From Papilionanthe hookeriana x Papilionanthe teres (lineage: Eukaryota; Streptophyta; Magnoliopsida; Asparagales; Orchidaceae), in NCBI GenBank assembly GCA_022702705.1, contig CM040424.1, forward strand, positions 138,061,665 to 138,125,664: a DNA stretch of 64,000 nucleotides, read 5' to 3'. The notes below the pieces were generated by a model. The model ran no database searches, was not told where the DNA came from, and worked only from the letters and a program-made list of their open reading frames with translations. The position numbers and the translations under genes were made by a program. Below are positions 48,121-58,775 of the stretch, piece by piece; positions within the stretch are counted from its first letter, which is position 1, and the number at the start of each line of letters is the position of its first letter.

Positions 48121-48913
48121 AAGTATGTGAAGGATTCATGAAAATTTGTGAAAATCTAAAGTGCAATGGTTTTGTGAGTGTTGTGAAGATTTTTGTGGAA
48201 GGAAACAGATTGGGGGGGAATATGTGGGTGTTTCATATCCCACTCAAAGATTTGACCAAAAGGTTGTTTCTTTGGGAGAGGGCGTGAATCCACACCATCA
48301 TAACAGAAGCAAAAACTTTGTGGCTTCGTGTCATTGGAATCAGCTGGTCCTTTATCAAATGAGGGAGAGAATTGAAGGGGTTTTGATCAGAGCCCCAGGC
48401 TAGGGAAATCAAATTTGGAATTTGTTTTCTTTGTGCTAATGATGGACGTTCTTTTAGTTTCAAATTTCATTTTGATTTAGAATTTCATTCTGATTGGGAT
48501 TTCATTTTGACTTGGGTTTTATTATTTTATTTACTTATTATTTCATTCAAATCATTCTTCGTTCAAATTTTCCTTATATCGAGTTAAACTCAAATTAGTG
48601 GCGTTCACAGTCGATTGCACAGAACTGAGGGTAAATACGACATAGTTGTTTCCATTTAAATGTCGAAAACACATCACGTGGTTCTACTAAAACATTTCCT
48701 GATGATATTTTCCTTGAAAACAAACTTTTGCAAAATCTATATATATCAGAACACAGACTGTACTGAATCTTTATGTTGTTTGTCAAAACTGTTTGTCTAA
48801 TTTATCTATGTCTGAAAAGTAAACCACATAGGTAATAACATCACCTTTTAAGCCACTTTCATAAGGAAAATTCCGTACAAGTTTTCATTAGAGGTGTGCT
48901 ATCTCTATGCAGT
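48121..48913 (-). other. Noncoding 3' region between AlkB ORF and tandem array
   Basis: AT-rich, with no recognised product. A 63-codon open stretch (48786-48595 on the minus strand) directly downstream of the AlkB stop has an ordinary amino-acid mix (SGNVLVEPRDVFSTFKWKQL) but no known motif. The plus-strand 80-codon ORF at 48161 shows no family features. Confidence 0.4.
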
Positions 48914-50216
48914 TTACAGCCCATAAGGCTGCAGATTCTCTAGATCTGGATCCGGCCCGAAACTGAATGACATCTTGTCATCATTCATCCTCCTAAAAGT
49001 GATGCTAATCCGATGGTAAGCGACCTTCGATATGCAATGCTTTGCTACATCTACACCGTGTCCTTTTAGTACGAGGGCAGAGCCTACCGGTTGAAGTATC
49101 TCTACTGGCCCTCAGAATTCTTTGGGGTCGACTATCCAAAGTTCTATCCTGAACAAGATGTTGCATTGATTGATAAATGAAGCTATACAAAAGGGCGTCA
49201 AAAAGTCAGGGTGATCTATGTGAGGTGGGATACAGTCACCTTCTTCATAAATGTTGATGATGCAGCTGTTTGGTACGCAGTCTGCGGCTAACACTCGCCA
49301 GGATACTGTCTGCTCGATCATCCTCTTAATCAGCATTGGCATTGGGTCTACTTCATCGTGGCGGAGTATCGCTGGCTGGTTTCCCTCACTGTCTTTGGTA
49401 AAATTATAGCAGCATCCAAAATTGAATTGTAATCCTTCCTTTGCCTCGCTTCATTATTTGCATCTAGGAGTGTGTCCTTCTCTTCAGCTGCCCTGCCTAG
49501 CCTTGGTTTCTCAGATCGAAGACACACTTCATGATCTTAATCTAACTCATAGTAGGAGAAAACATCTGTGTGTAAATCAAAGCCTTCCAAGATGTTGACA
49601 TATTTTCCTTATATTCTCTGGAAATTCTCAATATCTTGCCTCTGCATCTTTTGAATTCTCTCCAACTCATGCTCTGAAATGATCTGGAACTATCGGGACC
49701 CGGTGACATACTGTAAGATGTATGGATCCACATTAGTACATCTGCTATAATGCTTTTCAAGACTGTCCTCCTCAGGCTATCTACATCAACTGTAGAGGTC
49801 TCTTGTTTATTTTGATATGTTGCCAATTTTTTCAACATCCTGTGAATGCGGCAGTTCTTATTCCTCCTATGTGTTTGGGTCAGAGTGGCTCTCCTCTCTC
49901 CTTGAATGTCTACAGGTACGGCGCTAATGAGCTTTCCCCCTGCGACCGTTATCATTGATTTCATCCCATTTTCCTTAGATATATGAATTTTCCTTTTCTT
50001 CTCTGCAGTATGTTGGCTTTTATTGTTGAATTTTACCACGGTCTTGCCACGGGACTCTCTTGAGTCCGCAGCAGTCCAAGCGGCCTCTTTGTATTCCAGT
50101 TTTGCCTGTGCAAAGTCCAAGTCAAACTTGATCCCGACACCGATCTTTACTTCATCTTCATTTAGTACAAGACTCACACCATCTCTAAAGGTAAGGACCA
50201 GCCCACCATTCGACAT
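48914..50216 (-). pseudogene. Extra retrotransposon ORF with AlkB (ALKBH9/10-type) 2OG-Fe(II) dioxygenase domain
   Basis: About 434 codons in the same orientation as, and just downstream of, the integrase. Residues 1-160 (from the Met at 50216, MSNGGLVLTFRDGVSLVL...; Lys/Arg-rich middle) are not recognised. From about 49725 the sequence matches plant ALKBH9/ALKBH10 RNA m6A demethylases: KYVNILEGFDLHTDVFS, RGKGRITIQF, GCCYNFTKDSEGN, CIINIYEEGDCIPPHIDHPD, TPFCIASF, LQPVGSALVLKGHGVDVAKH and RISITFRRM, ending in TAA at 48914-48916. Iron ligands are visible as H (49220-49222) and D (49214-49216) of HxD and the distal H (49037-49039); the 2OG-binding pair R (49010-49012) and R (48993-48995) forms RxxxxxR. 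No intron interrupts the domain, unlike host ALKBH genes. It is broken by frameshifts near 49733, 49538 and 49416 and stops near 49690, 49609, 49497, 49464 and 49112. The domain call is firm; capture by the element is inferred from position. Confidence 0.87.
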
Positions 50217-50220
50217 CTTC

Positions 50221-50283
50221 CTGCAAGAACAATGAAGAAACTAGGGGGCCAAACTTAAAGGAACAAGAACAATAAGAACTTAC
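50221..50283 (-). promoter_or_regulatory. Possible 63-nt intron or splice acceptor before the AlkB ORF
   Basis: On the minus strand a pyrimidine-rich tract ends TTCTTCATTGTTCTTGCAG at 50221, four bases before the ATG of the extra ORF. A donor-like AA-GTAAGT lies 63 nt upstream (50278-50283), close to the minimum plant intron size. The acceptor might instead pair with a distant upstream donor to make a subgenomic message. Inferred from consensus only. Confidence 0.35.
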
Positions 50284-50470
50284 TTATATGTAACTTTTCT
50301 TTTCTTTATCTTTCTTTTATACATACATATATACATTTTTCTTATTTTGAGATTTTATAAGAAAGAAATAGATTATTTTTTAATTTAGAATTGCAAAAAG
50401 TTTCGATTTTATTATTTAAGAAAATTTTTGTTGTATTTTGATTTCTTTTTTGTTTGTATTCTCTTATTTT

Positions 50471-51032
50471 TTATTTTGGGTTCGGAACCATTTGCACATA
50501 GTTATTATGTCGGAGCTTCTATGGGCAAAAATTTATTTCTAAAGTTCACCCTTCAAAACATTATGTTGCGTAATACTTCTTCAAGTATCGTCCGTTAATA
50601 GAAAGCATAGGTTGTTCTCCATGACAATTCACAAGTTGGTAGGATCCTCCAGAGTAGACTTTCTCGACCACAAACGGTCCCTCCTAAGTTAGTTAGAATT
50701 TACCTTCTATTTTGTGGTGTGCAAGAATAAGACTTCTAAGAACGAGAACTGACTCGCCAACTATGAAAGTTCTTGGGCGGACCAGATTGTTGTGGGCCAG
50801 AATCATCTTTACCTAATACAATTCCAAGTTTTGTTGTGCTAAAAGTTATTTTCCTTCCAAGCTTTCCAATTCCTTTAATTGTAATTTGGCATTTTCTTTG
50901 TTAGTGATTTTTTTGGTGATGATAATTTTGAGTGACAGAAGTTGAACTTCCAAGGGCAAGACGGCCTCGAACCCATACACTAGAGCGTAAGGTGTAGACT
51001 GAGTAGGCGTTCTGAACGTTGTTCTGTAGGAT
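50471..51032 (-). pseudogene. Tat-type integrase C-terminus of the AlkB-bearing element
   Basis: Reads TFRTPTQSTPYALVYGFEAV, LPLEVQLLSLKIIIT, ENAKLQLKELESLEGK, LAHNNLVRPRTFIVGESVLV, LRSLILAHHKIEGKF, EGPFVVEKVYSGGSYQLVN and SINGRYLKKYYAT, ending VPNPK and a stop at 50471. This is the C-terminal DNA-binding (GKF-type) part of a Tat integrase. LTR E interrupts it at 51033; the N-terminal and catalytic parts continue at 58150-58770. Four or more stops replace Gln, Trp or similar codons. It anchors the extra ORF to this element, because only about 250 bp separate the two. Confidence 0.88.
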
Positions 51033-51224
51033 TGTTGACCACACTTTTGTGAGGATTATTTACAAAATATTTTAGAGTGGGAATTCTACCAAAATTAATT
51101 CCCTAACTCTTAATGATGGTCACAAAACCCTAACATCTAGGATGAGACCCTATGAAACCTTTTTTCACATAAATTTTGATGACATCTTAAAATGATCAAA
51201 TCAGTAATAACAAATCCTGATCTG

Positions 51225-51750
51225 ATCAACTATTGACCCAATATGTCAACTTTTGACATAAAAAGTCAACTTTGGTCAAACTAGTCAATTTCTGACCCAA
51301 TGACCAACCTTACTGACCCAATAGGTCAACTTTTAACATAAAAAGTCAACTTTGGTCAAACTGGTCAATTCCTGACCCAATAACCAACCCTACTGACCCA
51401 TTAGGTCAACTTTTGACATAAAAGTCAACTTTGGTCATACTGGTCAATTCCTTACCCAATGACCAACCCTACTGACCCAATAGGTCAACTTTTGACATAA
51501 AAAGTGACTTTGGTCAAACTGGTCAATTTCAGACCCATTGACTACCCCATTAACTAAACAGGTCAACTTTTGACCAAAAAATTAACTTTAGCCAAGATGG
51601 TCAATCCTTGACCCAATGATCACTCCATTGACCCAGATGGTTAACTTTTAGCCCAAAAAGTCAAAATTAACCAAAATCATCAACCCAACACCTAAAGACC
51701 ACCATATTTACATCATTGGTCATCTTTGACCAAAAGTCAATTTTGGTCAA
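51225..51750. repeat. 80-bp tandem array dense in W-box motifs (LTR E)
   Basis: Five to six units of about 80 bp (GGTCAACTTTTGACATAAAA, GTCAACTTTGGTCAAACTGG, GACCAACCCTACTGACCCAA). I count about 24 matches to (A/G)GTCAA or TTGAC(C/T) in roughly 520 bp, where about one would be expected by chance. This is the U3 side, 1.3-1.9 kb upstream of the TATA box. Confidence 0.85.
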
Positions 51751-53090
51751 AATGATCAAACTATGACCCAAAGATTATTGCAATGACCTTTTTGATCATT
51801 CGTTGATATAAATAATCAAGATATGATCAAAACAATTCATGCATAATACAAAGACAATCAGCCTGGGTGAAATTGGTCAAAATAGCTAACCTATGCCCCC
51901 TAACCACAAAATTGACTTCAATGACAAACATTGACAAAATCAACTTGATATTGATCAAAGTAATCAAAGGTTAATCTAATTGTCACCACATTGACCATTG
52001 GATTAACCTAAACCCTAAAATTAGTCATTATGACCAAACCCACCCAAAAGTTCAAAATCCTTGAACTTTATGATTAACCTAAACACTGACAAGGTTAGGA
52101 TAATCATAATTAGTTATTATTGGACAAAAATGGGTTAATTTGGGTCAACCTAAGTCAACTATAGTCAACCAAAATCAAATTTGGTCAAAACATTCAATTT
52201 TAAACCAAATAAATAAAATTAATTAAATGATTAATTCCTAAAAATCATTTTAATTAATTTATTAGTTAATATTATAATTTCATACATTTTTAATTAATTA
52301 CATAATTAATTAATAATGGAATTATATAAAAATAATGCTAAATTAAATTTGAATTTATGGCATCACACATGTCATAAACCCCTTTATTGATTTTTTAACT
52401 CTTAACCTTTAACCAAGGTTAAGAGTTATCATGATATTATCATGATGGTTAGGCATATGTGTCATCCCCTCTCAATATGAGGTGTAACATGGCTTCATAG
52501 GTGGCAAGCACCTCTTCCCGAACCCAATGGGAAGGAACAAGACATAAGGTTAAGTTTCCACTAAGGTTAAAATCATCATGAGCAAAAAAAATAAATAATG
52601 GGGTAAGTAAAATATGTGTCATCTTCCTTTCAACTTGCTTAATGATTCACCTGCTCTCATAAGGTGAGGTAGCTAACCAACATGTGTGACACCACAATCA
52701 TGTTATAGACTCACAAATGGGGTTGCAACATCACTTAAACCATCCCCATTACCGTAGTTAAAGGCCAACATGACAAGTCATGGGAAATGGGGAATATGAA
52801 GCTTATGTGTCCTCCTCTTCTAAACCCAATGAATGACTCATGAGGCTCATATGATGGAAGCCAATTCAGATCATATGGAGAAGCCTTATCCACCTCATAG
52901 ATGATCCAATAGAGGGAAGCCAAATTATGAATCAAACATATACCCTATTTAAGCTCATAATGAAATTTTTGGGGAGAATCAACCATGGCTATTCCTTAGC
53001 TGAAATTTTATCCTCAACAATGATGGCATTGCTTAACACCTCCCCCAAAAAGATCCAAGCCAACCTAGGCTCAGCCATGGCCTCCCCATG

Positions 53091-53101
53091 GCTATAAATA
53101 A
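53091..53101 (+). promoter_or_regulatory. TATA box of LTR E
   Basis: CCATGGCTATAAATAAGGCC: CTATAAATA at 53092-53100 is a good plant TATA box, in the same context as 15485 in LTR D. It defines a U3 of about 2 kb and a very long R/U5 of nearly 5 kb. Confidence 0.6.
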
Positions 53102-54499
53102 GGCCAAACCCGAGAACATGAGGAGAGGAGGACCAAAATAGGAGACCCCCAACCACTGCTCAAATCCCTTTACCTTCAACATGAAAAACCTTCATTAGGT
53201 CCTGAGAAATTGATTCCCAATGAAATCAAGCCCTTAAACATAGTGCATCAAGCTAATTTAGCCAACCCGATAGCTTTAAATAATCCTAAACCAGGATAAA
53301 TTTGAAGTCTGAAACCAACCTCCATAAAACTTCAAATTAACCATCCCTGAAGGTTCTTAGGACCCTACGAAGACAAGCCCAATCAAAGCCATATACAGAC
53401 CCAATTTCACCTCAAATTAACTTGGGGAAAAACTTTCTGAGATCGAGACGAAGCTTCAGAACCATTCAATTTGAACTTGCATCGACTGAGGCCAAGGTAT
53501 GGTGTTTTACAACCAACCCGAGCTTAAGCTTAGTCTACAGTAAGGTTAGCCATTTCAAAACCCCCACATATTCATCTGGATATGATCGACTACTCAAGAT
53601 GATCGTGTAGGAATAAACCTCACTCTATTTCATCAAGAATCGAGCGAGATATTGTCCCTAGATCATGGACGGTCTGCAGGATCAGACAGGAGGAAGACGA
53701 TGAACCAGGACCATCCGTTGTAGTGTTTTGGGAATGGACGGCCGAGACTAAATCCCGCAGATCCGCTGTTTGGATCCCCGCAGCGGATCAGCAGCATTTC
53801 AACCTGTCCGAGGACACGCGGTGCTCTAGGATTTATTTGGATTTAATAAAATCTAGATAAACCTTAGAAACTTCAAAAAAACATAACTTTGCATAGAAAA
53901 ATCACAAATATAAAATAAAAATACATTTGGATTCAGAAAAATGAGCACTACAATGTGGAATTGAAATTTTGAATTTTTTATTTATATTTGATTTTTAATT
54001 AATTAAATACTCCTTGGAGTATTTTAATTATTAAAAATTAATTATAAGTTAGAAAAATATGAAACTTTGGGGGATTAATCTTTAGATCCTTAGAAACAAT
54101 CTTTGATTTTTCCAAGGCTACAAAAATTCTCTAATGTAACTTTTTTTAAATTTCATGAGATTTAATAGTTATTTTTAATAATAATTCTAAAAATCAGAAA
54201 ATAAGAAATTTAAATTGGTAATTGGTTAGAAATTTAGGGGAACAAATTTGAACCCTAAAAAGACATATTCTAACCTTTTAAAAATTTGAAAATAATAATT
54301 TTATTGTTAGGGTTAAAGATTTTAAAGTTTTAAAATTTAAAATCCTAAAATACTTTTAAAATTTAAAACTAATTTTTCTTAACTCATGACAGTATGAGTT
54401 ATGTTAAATTTAAAGTCCAAACATTGAATGGAATTAAATTAGTACATAATTAGGATTAATCCAAAATTAATTCTAATTAATTCCATTAAACCTTAATTA

Positions 54500-55085
54500 A
54501 AACAAGGTTAAAATAAAGATTAAACCCTAATTAGGTTTAACACATATTAAACCTAATTAATCAACTTAAACCTTACTTACATTAGGTTTAAGTGTTCATT
54601 AAACCCTAATTAAGTTTAACCCATATTAAACCTAATTAATCAACTTAAACCTTACTTACATTAGGTTTAAGTGTTCATTAAACCCTAATTAGGTTTAACC
54701 CATATTAAACGTAATTAATCTACTTAAACCTTAATTACATTAGGTTTAAGTGTTCATTAAACCCTAATTATGTTTAACCCATATTAAACCTAATTAATTA
54801 ACTTAAGCCTTACTTACATTAGGTTTAACCAATATTAAACCTAATTAATCAACTTAAACCTTACTTACATTAGGTTTAAGTGTTCATTAAATCCTAAATA
54901 GGTTTAACCTATACTAAACCTAATTTATCAACTTAAACTTTACTTACATTAAGTTTAAGTAACATTTAAACCCTAATTAGGTTTAACCTATATTAAACCT
55001 AATTATCAACTTAAACCTTACGTACACTAGGTTTAAGAAACCTTTAAACTCTAATTAGGTTTAACCTATATTAAACCTAATTAAT
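54500..55085. repeat. 79-bp tandem array with periodic telo-box motifs (LTR E)
   Basis: About seven units of 79 bp, each with TTAAACCCTAATTAGGTTTAA-like and CTTAAACCTTACTTACATTA segments. AAACCCTAA starts at 54522, 54601, 54680 and 54759 (exactly 79 apart) and again at 54968; intermediate units have one-base variants. Confidence 0.88.
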
Positions 55086-55880
55086 TAACCTAGAGCTTAA
55101 TTAATCCTAAACCAATTAGACTTAACCCCTAATTAAGTCTAATTAATCAATTAAACCTTACCCAAATTAGGTTTAATTAATCCTAAACCAATTAGGCTTA
55201 ACCCATATTAAGTCTAATTAATTAATTAAACCTTACCCAAATTAGGTTTGATTAATCCTAAACTAATTAGACTTAACCCATATTAAGTCTAATTAATCAA
55301 TTAAACCTTACCTAATTTAGGTTTAATTAATCCTAAACCAATTAGGCTTAACTCATATTAAGTCTAATTAATCAATTATACCGTACCCAAATTAGGTTTA
55401 ATTAATTCTAAACTAATTAGACTTAACCCATATTAAGTCTAATTAATCAATTAAACTTTATCTAAATTAGGTTTAATTAACCCTTAAACCAATTAGAATT
55501 AACCGATATTAAGTCTAATTAATCAATTAAACCTTCCCTAAATTAGGTTTAATTAAATTTAAAAACTAATTAGACTTAACCCTAATTAAGTGTAATTAAT
55601 CAATTAAATTTGCCCAAATCAGGTATAATTAGTCTTAATCCTATTAAACTAGACTATAATTAAGTCTATTAAACCTTAACCAATTAAGTTTTAATCAATC
55701 TTAAACCATAATTAAGTCTATCATATTAGACTTAATTAAACTATTAAACCTTAATCAACTAAGATTTAATCAATCTTAAACCATAATTAAGTTTATCACA
55801 TTAGACTTAATTAAACTATTAAACCTTAACCAACTAAGGTTTGATCAATCCTAAACCTTACTTAAGTCTAATTCATTAGG
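55086..55880. repeat. 75-bp tandem array (LTR E)
   Basis: About ten diverging units of about 75 bp (CCAATTAGGCTTAACCCATA, TTAAGTCTAATTAATCAATT, AAACCTTACCCAAATTAGGT). The last units grade into the AAGTCTATCACATTAGACTT type that dominates LTR D at 17480-18120, so both LTRs share the array but amplified different unit types. Confidence 0.82.
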
Positions 55881-56099
55881 ATTAATAAAATTATTAAACC
55901 TTAATTGAATGAGGTTTAATCAAATTTAAGCCTTACTTAAATTAGGCTTAAATAACTTTAAATTTTAGTTAAGTATAAAATTAATTAGACATAATTAAAC
56001 CTTAAGTTTTACCTAAATAATACTTGAATGGTATTTAAATTCTAATTAAGTCTAATTTAATTTGACTTAATTAACCTTTGAGTATTATTTAAATAAATC

Positions 56100-57200
56100 T
56101 TAAACCTTAATTAAGTTTACTTTAACTAGACTTAACTCAAACTTAAGTTCAACTCATATTGAATTTAAAACAACTTTAAGTTTAGATTCAATCTAACATT
56201 AATCTAATTTAAATCAAACCTAAATCAAACTTAAGTTCAACCCATATTGAACTTAAGTCAACCTTAAGTTTAGGCTCAACCTAACTTGAAGCTAACTAAA
56301 CTTAAATCAAACTTAAGTTCAACCCATATTGAGCTTAAGTTCAGGTTCAACTTAACTTAAACATAACTTAAATTAAACTTAACTCAACATTAAGTTCAAT
56401 CTAAATTGAACTTATCTTAACCGAAACTTTAAGATTGATCAAAATCAAACTCAACTCAACATTACATTTGACTCAAATTGAACTCAATTCAACATTAAGT
56501 TTAATCTAAATTAAAATTATCAAACTCAACTCGACATTAAGTTCGACTCAAATCGAACTTAATTAAGTTCAATCTAAATTGAACTTATTTTAATGAAAAC
56601 ATCAAGCCTAACTTAACATTAAGCGTAATCCAAATCAAACTTAAGATTCAATCTAAATTGAACTTATTTCGACAAAAATAAGATTTAAATCGAACCTAAA
56701 TCAACATTATTAACTTAAGTTCAAACAAACATGAATTTAAGATCAACTCAGGTTGAACCCAAATTAAATTCAAACCACATCAAACAAAAAACAAATTTTG
56801 ATTCGAAATACTTTAAAGATCAAATCAAAGATACTCAGACACAAACGACATTGAATCTGATTATCAAACGACTTTATTTAAGTCTAAGTCATATTAGAAT
56901 TAACATTTCTTCTAAACTCAAAAAGACATTGAATCCAAAATTTTAAAATCTAACTTAGGTTAAATTTTGTAATTAGACTTAATATTAGATTTGAAAGACA
57001 TTGAATCTAAGATTCTAAAGTCTAATTTATGACATTGAATCTAATCATTAGATCTAATTCTTTAAATTCAAATAAAATTGAATCTAAATTTCTAGATCTA
57101 ATCAAGTCTCAAAAATGATTTCTCAAGTCTAATCAAATTAATTGAAAATAAATCTAAAAGTCAAAACACATCAAATTTAGAACTTTAAGTTCAAAAGACA
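56100..57200. repeat. Degenerate AACTTAAGTTCAA-type repeats (LTR E)
   Basis: Irregular repetition of AACTTAAGTTCAACCCATAT, AATCTAAATTGAACTTA and TTAGATT words, equivalent to 18300-19300 in LTR D. The 71-codon ORF at 56731 is part of this and shows no domain. Confidence 0.6.
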
Positions 57201-58087
57201 TTAAACTTAAATATTTTGACATAAAATGAGATAAAAATCTTAAGAAATCGTAAACAAATTAAAATTTTCCAAACCTAAAATTGGAAAAAGACACTAAAAC
57301 TTAAATGAAACCATAATGAACAAATATCACTAAAATGCAACTTGCCTCAATGTTCTTAATCTACGAAGATTTCTCAGACGACGCAATCTTGGTTACTGAC
57401 AGAAACCTTCTGGTCCTGGTTTAAACACCTTTCGGACTAAGTAGATTAAGACGCCTGATAACCCTGGGACGACGGAGCCAGTGACATCTTGACAGGGTTA
57501 TCTAAAAATATAACTAAATAAAATAAAAAGATTGAAGAAATAAAACTAACATATTTCTTTTAAATCTGACACTATTTTCCTTTACAGGATGAAGATATGT
57601 TTCATTCTAGATTTCTTTTGCATGTTATGGGGTGTGCTAACTCTGTTTTGCAGGATGACATTCTTAAGACGAGACGAACGACAACAAAAAAAAATCACAA
57701 TGACATTTAGGATTGATAGTGAGTAGATCTTTCCTTAAAAACTTTCCAGAAAACAAGTGATTAACATTAATCAGAAGTTTTCTTAGGCAATTATAAATTT
57801 CCAAAGATGTAATTAACTATAGGAGCTAGCTCCTATAGGTGAATTAAAGAATTCAGAATAGATATTATATCTAAAAATCTCTGGTTACTAAAATCCTTAT
57901 ACAGAATCTCTAGGATAAAATAATCCTAGAATTTTCATTTCGAGGATTATTACCGACACCTTTTTTTCTACTGTTTTCTATATTATTAGCCCTTATTTTT
58001 TTTAAAATTCTTATTATCTAAAGATTCTATTACATGATCTAAATAAATAAGATTTATTGAAGATTAGGGCAATATAATGGATAAACA

Positions 58088-58149
58088 GAGTAGCGACTCC
58101 AAATCGACATCGACATCTCGAAAAAAATCTCCGACACTACGATGACACC
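58088..58149 (+). other. Primer-binding site and leader stub after LTR E
   Basis: GAG and TAGCGACTCC (58091-58100, one change from TGGCGACTCC behind LTR D) plus about 50 bp of leader, before the interrupted integrase of the host element resumes near 58150. Confidence 0.6.
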
Positions 58150-58775
58150 GCCAATAAGGCCCATAAGGCTTCTAACAACTGCTCGTGCCAGTTTCTTTTG
58201 TTACCGTCCAGAGTTTTTTTAAGGATTTTGAAAGAGTTTTATTAAAAGCCTTGGCCAAGCCGTTTGTTCTTGGGTAGTAAATTGTTGAGTAACACCAATC
58301 TATACCATGCCTTTCGACAAAAGTATTGATTTTCATACTCTTGAATGCAGACCTATTATCTGAAATGATTCTGCATGGTACCCAGAAATGGTAGACGACT
58401 TGATTCTTGAAAAACTGTAGTACGTGGTGCGCTTTCACCTCTCTCAGAGGTACTACTTCTGCCCATTTGGAAAAGTAATATGTTGTTGTGAGAATGAATC
58501 GATGCCCTTTAGAAGATGTCTTTCAATGGGACCCACTTTATCTATACCCCAACATTCAAATGACCACGATGAGATTGTCGGATGTAGCACATTTGGAGGT
58601 TGATGTAGAACCACTCCATGCACTTGGTACTGATGACAACTTTTGGCAACCTTCATGAAATTGGTCATCATCGATGGCCAGTAGTATCCTAGCCTTGTAA
58701 TTTTCATTTTCATCTTTGAGCTCGACTGATGAGTGCCACAAAGTCTTGAGTGCTCTTCTTTAATAATTTCTTGAG
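58150..58775 (-). pseudogene. Tat-type integrase (zinc finger and catalytic core) of the AlkB-bearing element
   Basis: From 58770 down: HSRLCGTHQSS, KMKITRLGYYWPSMM, a zinc-finger CHQYQ (one Cys of CHQC changed to Tyr), the first Asp in CWGIDKVGPI, then in another frame KAHHVLQFFKNQVVYHF, the second Asp in RIISDNRSAF, and GLAKAFNKTL, where the third catalytic residue Glu is Lys (sister copy at 21390: GLAEAFNKTL). A frameshift separates 58453 from 58438. It is cut at about 58150 by the LTR E insertion and continues at 51032. Confidence 0.87.

Larger units (their letters stand above)
51033..58087 (+). repeat. Tat-type giant LTR, copy E (second subfamily, 7.05 kb)
   Basis: Complete plus-strand LTR starting TGTTGACCACACTTTTGTGA at 51033 and ending GGATAAACA at 58087, followed by GAG and a primer site. 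It lies inside the integrase of the older minus-strand element: TCTGTAGG on the left and GGCCCATAAGGCTTC on the right are contiguous in the sister copy at 21295. Its order of parts equals LTR D: W-box array, TATA (53092), GGACGGTCTGCAGGATCAGA (53667), 79- and 75-bp arrays, and the GTGCTAACTCTGTTTTGCAGG block near 57633. Only about 60 bp of internal sequence follow, so the rest of this insertion is lost. Confidence 0.88.

Noticed and set aside
48161..48403. 80-codon plus-strand ORF beside the tandem array
   Set aside because: No domain, no promoter and opposite orientation to the element; probably chance.
48914..50216. AlkB segment as an integrated plant RNA virus (betaflexivirus) fragment
   Set aside because: No neighbouring replicase, helicase or movement-protein motifs; the conserved words are of the plant ALKBH9/10 type; and the flanks are integrase and retrotransposon 3' UTR in the same orientation.
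48914..50216. AlkB segment as an ordinary host ALKBH gene
   Set aside because: It lacks the introns of host genes, is sandwiched within one retrotransposon, and its N-terminal 160 residues do not look like a host ALKBH protein. A processed pseudogene remains a weaker alternative.
54500..55085. Interstitial telomere repeat
   Set aside because: AAACCCTAA occurs once per 79-bp unit, not as head-to-tail CCCTAAA heptamers, so it is not telomeric sequence.
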